Part shown: piece by piece, positions 11,011 to 18,611 of the stretch
Layout of the letters: every line of letters starts with the position of its first letter
Numbering within the stretch: the stretch's first letter is position 1
NCBI RefSeq assembly: GCF_037646705.1
Contig: NZ_JBBHER010000004.1
Location: forward strand, 62,001 to 126,000
From: Pikeienuella litoralis
GTDB lineage: Bacteria; Pseudomonadota; Alphaproteobacteria; Rhodobacterales; Rhodobacteraceae
Length of the DNA stretch: 64,000 nt
Direction: 5' to 3'
The notes under the pieces: model-generated
The model's database searches: none
What the model saw: the letters and a program-made list of their open reading frames with translations, nothing else
What the model was told of the DNA's origin: nothing
Program-made: the position numbers and the translations under genes

Positions 11011-11092
11011 GGCTTCGGTCCCGGAGGTCCCGGCGGGCCATGGTTCTGTCGAGAGATGAACACGAAGCGCCGCCGCAGACGAATGTCAGCGG
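11008..11092 (-). promoter_or_regulatory. Candidate isoleucine-responsive translational attenuator before cysS-cimA
   Basis: Seen on the minus strand: (1:2) an imperfect hairpin 11092-11073, CCGC-U-GAC / GUC-U-GCGG with a 4-nt loop, spanning the leader stop codon; (2:3) CGGCGG (11075-11070) complementary to CCGCCG (11036-11031); (3:4) CATGGC (11042-11037) complementary to GCCATG (11013-11008), which contains the cysS ATG and has a small CCGG/CCGG hairpin inside. Pairings 2:3 and 3:4 exclude each other. The inferred model is that a ribosome stalled on Ile codons of the leader releases segment 2, which captures segment 3 and frees the cysS start. No U-tract terminator is seen. Confidence 0.4.
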
Positions 11093-11127
11093 ATAATGCA
11101 GATCTCGATGATGATCGCGCGGTTCAT
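11086..11127 (-). CDS. Isoleucine-rich leader peptide of the cysS-cimA unit
   Basis: A 13-codon ORF, MNRAIIIEICIIR, lying between gltX and cysS. Six of its 13 residues are isoleucine, including three consecutive ATC codons (5-7) and ATT-ATC (11-12); there is one Cys codon. Its ATG is 7 nt after a plausible -10 box, so the message would be leaderless, like known alphaproteobacterial trpL-type leaders. CimA downstream makes an isoleucine precursor, so sensing of charged Ile-tRNA is the natural reading. Ribosome stalling would change pairing of the hairpin that spans its stop codon. A chance ORF cannot be fully excluded. Confidence 0.6.
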   Translation of the reverse strand: MNRAIIIEICIIR

Positions 11128-11134
11128 GCGTAGT

Positions 11135-11163
11135 CCTATGCCCGAAGCGCCATATCGAGGCAA
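11135..11163 (-). promoter_or_regulatory. Promoter of the Ile leader/cysS-cimA (TTGCCT-N17-CATAGG)
   Basis: On the minus strand, -35 TTGCCT (11163-11158), a 17-nt spacer and -10 CATAGG (11140-11135) lie between the gltX stop and the leader ATG. The 7-nt gap from the -10 box to the ATG at 11127 predicts transcription starting at or next to the A of the start codon. The -10 is a weak match, but spacing and placement are right. Confidence 0.45.
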
Positions 11164-11171
11164 GCGCCGAG

Positions 11172-12473
11172 TCAGGGTCCTTCGAGAAACGGCATGAAGG
11201 ACGCCATGTCCGGGCCATGGTCGCGCCCGGTCAGCGCGCGGCGGAGCGGCTGGAAGAGCGCCCTGCCCTTGCGCCCCGTCGCCGCCTTCACCGCGCCGGT
11301 CCATTCGGCCCAGGTTCGCTCATCCCATGGGCGCGGCGGCAGAAGCGCGAGCGCCTGCGCGACGAACTCCTCGTCCTCCGGCGCGGTCTCCGCCTCTGTC
11401 GGCGCCGCGCCGGCGGCCACCGCCCGCCACTCCGCCACATCTTCGAGACGCTCGATATTGGGCCGGACCGCCAGCCAGAACGCCTCGCTCACGTCGTCGG
11501 GAAGCCGGGCGCGAACGGACTCGAACGGCGCGTCGTGCAGGATCTTCCTCGAAAGATGCATGATGTCCTCCGGCGCCGCGCGCACCGGCGCGAGGCCGAA
11601 GCTCGAAAGATCGAACCCCGCCGCGGCCGCCTCGACCGACCAGACCGGAACCACCGGCAGCGAAGAGCCGATTCGCGCCAGCCAGGAGATCAGCGCCGCC
11701 GGCTCCGCGCCGCCCTCGCGCAGCTCCGCGACGGAGAGGCCGCCAATCCGCTTGGAGAGTTTCTCCCCTCCCGGGCCGACCATCAGCGCGTGATGCGCGA
11801 ACCGCGGCGCCGGCGCGCCCAACGCCGCGAAGAGCTGCGCCTGCGTCGCGGTGTTGGTCACGTGATCCGCGCCCCGCACCACGTCGGTCACGCCCATATC
11901 GGCGTCGTCCACCACCGAACAGAGCGAATAGAGAAACTGCCCATCCTCCCGAATCAGCACCGGGTCGGAGATCGCCTCCGCCTCGAAACGCTGCGGGCCG
12001 CGCATGCCGTCGTCCCATTCGATCAGGCCCGGCTCCAGCCTGAAGCGCCAATGGGGCGGGCGTTCGGCGAGAAGCGCCGCGCGCTCAGCCTCGCTCAGGC
12101 GCAGCGCGGCGCGGTCATAGATCGGCGGCCTCGAAGCCGCCCGGAGCCGGCGGCGCATCAGCGCCAGATCCGCCGCGCTCTCCCAACAGGGGTAAAGCCG
12201 GCCCTCCGCCTTCAGCCGGGCCGCCGCCTCTTCATAAAGCCCGATCCGCGCCGATTGCCGGAACTCCGCGTCCCAGGAGAGGCCGAGCCATTCGAGATCG
12301 CGCCGGATGCCGTCGACATGCCGCTCCTGCGAGCGCTCCCGGTCGGTGTCGTCGATCCTCAGAATGAACCGCCCGCCGGCCTTCCGCGCGAGGAGCGCGT
12401 TGAAGACCGCGGTCCGGAGATTGCCCAGATGCAGCGCTCCGGTGGGCGAAGGCGCGAACCGCGTCGTGATCAT
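11172..12473 (-). CDS. gltX: Glutamyl-tRNA synthetase (or glutamyl-Q-type paralogue)
   Basis: A 433-residue class I synthetase. HLGN at 15-18 follows RFAPSPTG, the KMSKS-class motif is KLSKR near 240, and GADHVTNTATQ plus an anticodon-binding C-terminal part are present. Full length excludes the short glutamyl-Q tRNA(Asp) synthetase. At 433 residues it is slightly shorter than E. coli GltX; alphaproteobacteria often have two gltX genes and this may be the second one. It is upstream of cysS on the same strand, separated by about 160 bp that holds a promoter and leader ORF. Confidence 0.9.
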   Translation of the reverse strand: MITTRFAPSPTGALHLGNLRTAVFNALLARKAGGRFILRIDDTDRERSQERHVDGIRRDLEWLGLSWDAEFRQSARIGLYEEAAARLKAEGRLYPCWESAADLALMRRRLRAASRPPIYDRAALRLSEAERAALLAERPPHWRFRLEPGLIEWDDGMRGPQRFEAEAISDPVLIREDGQFLYSLCSVVDDADMGVTDVVRGADHVTNTATQAQLFAALGAPAPRFAHHALMVGPGGEKLSKRIGGLSVAELREGGAEPAALISWLARIGSSLPVVPVWSVEAAAAGFDLSSFGLAPVRAAPEDIMHLSRKILHDAPFESVRARLPDDVSEAFWLAVRPNIERLEDVAEWRAVAAGAAPTEAETAPEDEEFVAQALALLPPRPWDERTWAEWTGAVKAATGRKGRALFQPLRRALTGRDHGPDMASFMPFLEGP

Positions 12474-12565
12474 GGCTTTTCCGATCTCCGCCCCGAGGCT
12501 TGGACTTCGGACCCCGCCTTACCCGCCGCCCCGGCGCCTGCGCAAGCGCGGAAGACGACGCGGAG

Positions 12566-12594
12566 TTGTCAGGGCGGACCCATCCCCCTAATCT
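12566..12594 (+). promoter_or_regulatory. Promoter of the MORN gene (TTGTCA-N17-TAATCT)
   Basis: The -35 TTGTCA (12566-12571) and -10 TAATCT (12589-12594) have a 17-bp spacer and lie about 38 bp before the MORN ATG. The gltX-MORN intergenic region is divergent, so a promoter is expected here. Confidence 0.55.
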
Positions 12595-12631
12595 CGGCGC
12601 GATAATTCGAGGAACGGCGGGAGCTGAAAAC

Positions 12632-14071
12632 ATGCGCGGATCATTCCGGTTGGCGGCCTGCGGGGCGCGAATGGCGGCCGCGGCGGCGCTCGCGCTCGTC
12701 CCACTCTCCGTCGCGGCGCAGGACGCGAACGTCGCGGTGAAGAAATACGACAGCGGCGGCGTTTACGAGGGCGAGTTCAAGGACGGCAAGCAGCATGGGC
12801 ACGGCTCGTTCACGCTGCCCGGCGGCTATGAATACGAAGGCGAGTGGGTCGACGGGCGGATCGAGGGCCAGGGCCGGGTGAAATATGAAAACGGCTCCGT
12901 CTACGAGGGCGAATTCAAGGACGGCGCGCCGCACGGGAAAGGCAAGATCGTCTACGCCGACGGCGGCTCCTATGACGGAGAGTGGATCGGCGGCGTGATC
13001 CAGGGAACCGGCGTCGCGGTCTACGCCGACGGCGCGCGCTACGAAGGCGAATTCAAGAACTCCGCTCATGACGGCCGGGGCGTGATGACCCGGCCGAACG
13101 GGTATCGCTACGAGGGCCAGTGGACGGACGGCTCGCCCGATGGCGAGGGCTCGGTCGCCTATTCGGACGGCTCGGCCTACAAGGGCGCGTTCAAGGCCGG
13201 CGTCCGCGAGGGCGTCGGCGAGATCAGGATGCCCGACGGCTTCGTCTATTCCGGCGAATGGCGGGACGGCCAGATCTCCGGGAAGGGCGAGGCGACCTAC
13301 GCCAACGGCGACGTCTATGTCGGCTATTTCGTCGATGGGGAGCGCGAGGGCGAAGGCGAGGCGACCTATGCGAACGGCGATGTCTACAAGGGCGCCTTCA
13401 AGGCCGGCAAACGCCACGGATCCGGAACCCTGACCGCCGCCAACGGCGACGTCTACGAAGGCGATTGGGTCGACGGCCGGTTCGAAGGAAACGGCGTCGC
13501 CCGGCTCGCCGACGGGCGGGTGCTCGAAGGCGCTTTCGTCAACAACGCGATCTCCGGCGTCGGCAAGATGACCACGCCGGACGGCGGCGTCTACGAGGGC
13601 GGATGGGTCGACGGCCGGATCGAGGGGGTGGGTGAATTCCATTACGCCACCGGCGCCGTCTACAAGGGCGAGTTCAAGGCCGGAGAGATCAGCGGCAAGG
13701 GCGCGATCACCTATCCGGACGGCTATGAATACGAAGGCGAATGGGCCGACGGGCGCCCGCACGGAATCGGCGTCGCCCGGTTTCCGGACGGCGGCGTCTA
13801 CGAAGGCGAATTCGTCGGGGGGCGGCGCATGGGCGCCGGAAAATTCACCCAGACCGACGGGTTCAGCTATGACGGCCAGTGGGTCGACGACCGGATGGAG
13901 GGCCCCGGCGTCGCGACCTATCCGAACGGCGACGTCTACAAGGGCGTCTTCAAGGACAACCGCCGCCACGGCGCGGGGGCGATGACCTTCGCCAACGGCG
14001 CGGTCTACGAGGGCGAATGGGTCGACGGCCAGCGCGGCGCGGAGAAGCCCGCCCCGGCCCCGGCCGATTGA
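12632..14071 (+). CDS. Secreted MORN-repeat protein (19 repeats)
   Basis: A 479-residue protein: an N-terminal signal sequence (positively charged start, Ala/Leu-rich core, probable cleavage after the AAA/VAAQ region near residue 29-31), then about 19 consecutive MORN repeats of about 23 residues (G-x-Y-E-G-E-F/W core), and a short Pro/Ala tail. The repeats alternate: one type has F at the GE(F)K position and the next has W (GEWVDG), giving a 46-residue two-repeat period broken once at repeats 9-10. MORN arrays form rod-like beta sheets used as scaffolds or for lipid binding; export to the periplasm is inferred. It is a single gene with its own promoter. Confidence 0.85.
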   Translation: MRGSFRLAACGARMAAAAALALVPLSVAAQDANVAVKKYDSGGVYEGEFKDGKQHGHGSFTLPGGYEYEGEWVDGRIEGQGRVKYENGSVYEGEFKDGAPHGKGKIVYADGGSYDGEWIGGVIQGTGVAVYADGARYEGEFKNSAHDGRGVMTRPNGYRYEGQWTDGSPDGEGSVAYSDGSAYKGAFKAGVREGVGEIRMPDGFVYSGEWRDGQISGKGEATYANGDVYVGYFVDGEREGEGEATYANGDVYKGAFKAGKRHGSGTLTAANGDVYEGDWVDGRFEGNGVARLADGRVLEGAFVNNAISGVGKMTTPDGGVYEGGWVDGRIEGVGEFHYATGAVYKGEFKAGEISGKGAITYPDGYEYEGEWADGRPHGIGVARFPDGGVYEGEFVGGRRMGAGKFTQTDGFSYDGQWVDDRMEGPGVATYPNGDVYKGVFKDNRRHGAGAMTFANGAVYEGEWVDGQRGAEKPAPAPAD

Positions 14072-14103
14072 CGCCCCGCCGCCGCGAAGACGAAGAATAT
14101 GCG

Positions 14104-14131
14104 TTGCGCGGCGCGCTCCAGCGCGTATAAC
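14104..14131 (+). promoter_or_regulatory. Promoter of the leu leader/leuA (TTGCGC-N16-TATAAC)
   Basis: The -35 TTGCGC (14104-14109), a 16-bp spacer and -10 TATAAC (14126-14131). The leader-peptide ATG begins only 6 nt after the -10 box, predicting a leaderless leader mRNA. The -10 is identical to that of the accB promoter in this window. Confidence 0.65.
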
Positions 14132-14137
14132 GGACCC

Positions 14138-14224
14138 ATGAAGATCGCCGCGCACATCGACGTCGTTATTCCGGCCGCCCTTATGGGCGCGCCGCGCGCG
14201 CTCCTTCTCCTTAGCCGCCCCTAG
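14138..14224 (+). CDS. leuL: Leucine leader peptide of leuA
   Basis: A 28-codon ORF, ending TAG, 79 bp before leuA. Codons 22-25 are four consecutive leucines (CTC CTT CTC CTT, 14201-14212), in the segment RALLLLSRP at its C-terminus. There is one further Leu at codon 15. A run of the end-product amino acid's codons, short length, a promoter immediately upstream and competing RNA stems immediately around it are the hallmarks of an amino-acid attenuator leader. The encoded peptide itself is unlikely to have a function beyond ribosome stalling. Confidence 0.8.
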   Translation: MKIAAHIDVVIPAALMGAPRALLLLSRP

Positions 14225-14274
14225 GCGCGCCGGGATCGCGGCGCGCGCGTCTGGGGGATTTGACCACGCGCCGC
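14186..14274 (+). promoter_or_regulatory. leuA attenuator (segments 1:2, 2:3, 3:4)
   Basis: Four GC-rich segments alternate: 1 = GGCGCGCC (14186-14193), 2 = GGCGCGCC/GCGCGCCG (14224-14232), 3 = CGGCGCGC/GCGGCGCG (14238-14246), 4 = CGCGCCGC (14267-14274). Perfect 8-bp pairings exist for 1:2, 2:3 and 3:4. Segment 1 overlaps the codons just before the Leu run and segment 2 begins at the leader stop codon, which is the classical order: stalling on Leu masks 1 and favours 2:3, while completion masks 2 and favours 3:4. There is no clear U-tract after 3:4, so Rho or translational control may complete the mechanism. Confidence 0.65.
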
Positions 14275-14303
14275 AAGACACCCGGAAAAGCTGAGCGAGT
14301 TTT

Positions 14304-15875
<1,572 letters not shown>

Positions 15876-15881
15876 ATCGGC

Positions 15882-15906
15882 GGCGGGGCCGGTCCTCGGC
15901 CCCGCC
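15882..15906 (+). terminator. Hairpin after leuA
   Basis: A perfect 10-bp GC-rich stem (GGCGGGGCCG / CGGCCCCGCC) with a 5-nt loop starts 7 bp after the leuA stop. There is no T-run after it, so it may act as an mRNA 3'-end stabiliser or a Rho-assisted terminator rather than a full intrinsic terminator. Confidence 0.5.
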
Positions 15907-15988
15907 CGGGCTTCCGGGCCGCTGGCTGCGTTGAAGTTCTGCTAATCTTCGGCGGATAACGTAGGGATCCTGTGAAAGCCGCTAGCCC

Positions 15989-16017
15989 TTTTCCTCGCCG
16001 CGCACTCAACTTATAAG
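15989..16017 (+). promoter_or_regulatory. Possible promoter of the mre operon
   Basis: A TATAAG -10 box (16012-16017) lies 47 bp before the mreB ATG; 17 bp upstream is TTTTCC (15989-15994), a poor -35 match. The region between leuA and mreB (188 bp) holds only this and the leuA hairpin. Confidence 0.35.
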
Positions 16018-16063
16018 CACGTCGATACGGCGAACCGGCCTTCGGGCGAAAAGGCGATTACTG

Positions 16064-17104
16064 ATGTTCAACGGCTTATTCGGCATGTTCTCCTCGGACA
16101 TGGCCATAGATCTCGGCACGGCAAACACCCTTGTTTATGTGAAGGGCAAGGGAATCGTGCTGAACGAGCCCTCGGTCGTCGCCTATCATGTGAAGGACGG
16201 AAAGCGGGAGGTGCTCGCCGTCGGCGAGGACGCCAAGCTCATGTTGGGCCGCACGCCCGGCTCGATCCAGGCGATCCGGCCGATGCGCGACGGCGTCATC
16301 GCCGATTTCGACGTGGCCGAGACCATGATCAAGCATTTCATCCGCAAGGTGCAGCGGCGCGGCTTCTTCACCGCGCCGCAGGTGATCGTCTGCGTGCCCT
16401 ACGGCGCGACGGCGGTGGAGGAGCGGGCGATTCTCGAAAGCGTGCTCTCCGCCGGCGCCCGCAAGGCGTCGCTGATCCCCGAGCCGGTGGCCGCCGCGAT
16501 CGGCGCCGGCATGCCCTTCGGCGAGCCGACCGGCTCCATGGTCGTCGATGTCGGCGGCGGAACCACGGAGGTCGCGGTGCTCTCGCTTGGCGATATCGTC
16601 TATGCGAGCTCGGTCCGCATCGGCGGCGACAAGATCGACGAAGCGATCATCTCCTATCTCCGCCGGCAGCAGAACCTGCTGATCGGCGAGGCGACGGCCG
16701 AGCGCATCAAGAAGGCGATCGGCACCGCGCGCATGCCCGATGACGGGCGCGGCAAGTCGATGGAGATTCGCGGGCGCGACCTTCTGAACGGCGTACCGAA
16801 GGAGATCGAGATCACCCAGGCCCAGATCGCCGCCGCGCTTCAGGACCCGGTCCAGCAGATCGTCGAGGCGGTGATGGTCGCGCTCGAGGCGACCCCGCCC
16901 GACCTCGCCGCGGACATCGTCGATCGCGGCGTCATGCTGACCGGGGGCGGCGCCCTTCTCGGCGATCTCGACCGCGCGCTGCGCGAGCAGACCGGCCTTG
17001 CGGTCACGGTCGCGGAAGAATGTCTCAACTGCGTCGCGCTCGGCACCGGCAAGGCGCTGGAGCACCGGACCGCATTGCGGCATGTTCTGCGCGACAGCGT
17101 CTAG
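16064..17104 (+). CDS. mreB: Rod shape-determining actin homologue MreB
   Basis: A 346-residue actin-fold ATPase that polymerises under the inner membrane and guides the elongasome. Seen: N-terminal FNGLFGMFSSD amphipathic/membrane-targeting stretch, phosphate 1 motif IDLGTANTLVY (15-25), the VCVPYGATAVEERA segment and phosphate 2 VVDVGGGTTEVAV near 160-173. Length is standard. First gene of a six-gene run with mreC 38 bp downstream. Confidence 0.97.
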   Translation: MFNGLFGMFSSDMAIDLGTANTLVYVKGKGIVLNEPSVVAYHVKDGKREVLAVGEDAKLMLGRTPGSIQAIRPMRDGVIADFDVAETMIKHFIRKVQRRGFFTAPQVIVCVPYGATAVEERAILESVLSAGARKASLIPEPVAAAIGAGMPFGEPTGSMVVDVGGGTTEVAVLSLGDIVYASSVRIGGDKIDEAIISYLRRQQNLLIGEATAERIKKAIGTARMPDDGRGKSMEIRGRDLLNGVPKEIEITQAQIAAALQDPVQQIVEAVMVALEATPPDLAADIVDRGVMLTGGGALLGDLDRALREQTGLAVTVAEECLNCVALGTGKALEHRTALRHVLRDSV

Positions 17105-17142
17105 ACGACCGCGCCCGAGCGGCGCGGAAAGGAGCAGCAACC

Positions 17143-18060
17143 ATGGCGAGCCGTGAGCGCGGCGATATCGGCACGGAGTTCGGGCGGCTCCTGCGCCGCG
17201 GCGTCGTCGTTGCGCTGGTTTTCCTGATGATCGCGCTTTTCATCCTCTGGCGCGCCGACAGCCCGCGCATCGAGCGGCTGCGCATGGCGCTGGTCGACTG
17301 GGCGACGCCGTCGGTCGAGCTGACCGCGAACCCGCTCGGCGCCATGGTCGACATGGCGCGGGATTTCGAGAACTTCACCCGGGTCTACAAGCAGAACAAG
17401 GCGCTGCGCCATGAGATCCAGCGTCTGCGCGCCTGGCGCGAAACGGCGCAGCAGCTGGAGCGCGAGAACGCGCAGCTCCGCGCGTTGAACAATCTGCGGC
17501 TCGCCCCCCGGATCGGTTTCGTCGCCGGCGAGGTGATCGCCGACAGCGGCAGCCCGTTCGCGCAGTCCGCGCTCCTCAATATCGGCGCCGCGGACGGCGT
17601 TCTCGACGGCGCGGCGGCGGTCGACGGAGGCGGGCTGGTCGGGCGCGTCGTCGGCGTCGGCGAGCGGGCGTCGCGGGTTCTCCTGTTGACCGACTTCAAC
17701 AGCCGGATCCCGGTCAAGGTTCTGCCCTCCGGGCGCCGCGCGATCCTGACCGGTGAAAATTCGGACGCGCCGCGCCTGAACTTTCTCGACGCCATGACCG
17801 ATGTCGCGCCGGGCGACCGCGTGACCACATCGGGCGATGGCGGCGTGTTCCCGCCGGATCTGCCGGTCGGCCTCGTCGCCGTCGTCGGCGATTACGGCGC
17901 CCGCGTGCAGATCAGCGCCGATTACGAACGTCTGGAGTTCGTCCGCATCCTGCTCTACCGCCCCTCCACCCGGATAGACACGCCCGGCGGGCTGATCGAG
18001 CCGTTCTCCCCCCCCGCCGCGCCGGATCCCGCCCCGGCGCTCGGCGCGGCGGAGGAATAG
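17143..18060 (+). CDS. mreC: Rod shape-determining protein MreC
   Basis: A 305-residue bitopic inner-membrane protein. One transmembrane helix at about 20-40 is followed by a periplasmic coiled coil (about 75-115, with the QLERENAQLRALN heptads) and the MreC beta-barrel domain (GEVIADSGSPFAQSALLN onward). It links MreB filaments to PBP2/RodA. The C-terminus is a short Pro/Ala tail. The start at 17143 follows AAAGGAG (17128-17134). It is 38 bp after mreB and 2 bp before mreD. Confidence 0.93.
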   Translation: MASRERGDIGTEFGRLLRRGVVVALVFLMIALFILWRADSPRIERLRMALVDWATPSVELTANPLGAMVDMARDFENFTRVYKQNKALRHEIQRLRAWRETAQQLERENAQLRALNNLRLAPRIGFVAGEVIADSGSPFAQSALLNIGAADGVLDGAAAVDGGGLVGRVVGVGERASRVLLLTDFNSRIPVKVLPSGRRAILTGENSDAPRLNFLDAMTDVAPGDRVTTSGDGGVFPPDLPVGLVAVVGDYGARVQISADYERLEFVRILLYRPSTRIDTPGGLIEPFSPPAAPDPAPALGAAEE

Positions 18061-18062
18061 AC

Positions 18063-18611
18063 ATGGCCGAGCGCGCGTCCCGTCCGCTGATTCTCGCGAA
18101 CATGGCCGTGCTGATCAGCTTCGGCTGGCTCGCGATCCTGATCAGCCTGACCCCGGTCGACGCGCGCGCCTCCGCCGCGCCCACGCCCGATCTTCTGTTC
18201 TGCGTGGCGGCGTTTCTCGCGATCCGGCGGCCGCGCGCGACGCCGGCGGCGCTGATCCTGATCCTCGGCCTCGCGCGCGATCTCGCCAGCGGCGGCCCCG
18301 TCGGGCTTGGCGCGCTCGCGCTTTGGGGCGGCGTCGAGTTTCTTCGCTTTCGCCGCGACCGGCTGATCCGCTCGTTCGTCGCCGAGGCGGGCGCCGTCGC
18401 CTTCGCGATCGTCGCGATGACGGCCGCGCAGCTCGCGCTGCTGCTTCTGGCGCTGACGCCCTCGCCGCCGCTCGAGGTGCTCGGGATCGGCGCGCTCGCC
18501 ACCTTCGCGGCCTATTTCGGCGTCGCGCTCATCTTCCGCCACATCTTTCGCATCCGGCCGGAAACCGAGGAGAACCTGAAGCTCTCCGATCGCGCGGGGC
18601 GCGGAAGATGA
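18063..18611 (+). CDS. mreD: Rod shape-determining protein MreD
   Basis: A 182-residue polytopic inner-membrane protein with about five hydrophobic helices. Sequence conservation in MreD is low; identification rests on size, topology and position between mreC and mrdA. The stop overlaps the mrdA start as ATGA (18608-18611). Confidence 0.88.
   Translation: MAERASRPLILANMAVLISFGWLAILISLTPVDARASAAPTPDLLFCVAAFLAIRRPRATPAALILILGLARDLASGGPVGLGALALWGGVEFLRFRRDRLIRSFVAEAGAVAFAIVAMTAAQLALLLLALTPSPPLEVLGIGALATFAAYFGVALIFRHIFRIRPETEENLKLSDRAGRGR

Noticed and set aside
12760..14040. Regularly spaced DNA repeats that could suggest a CRISPR-like or tandem-repeat array
   Set aside because: The period (about 69 bp) is a multiple of three and the unit is the translated 23-residue MORN repeat; copies diverge at third positions. 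It is protein-coding.
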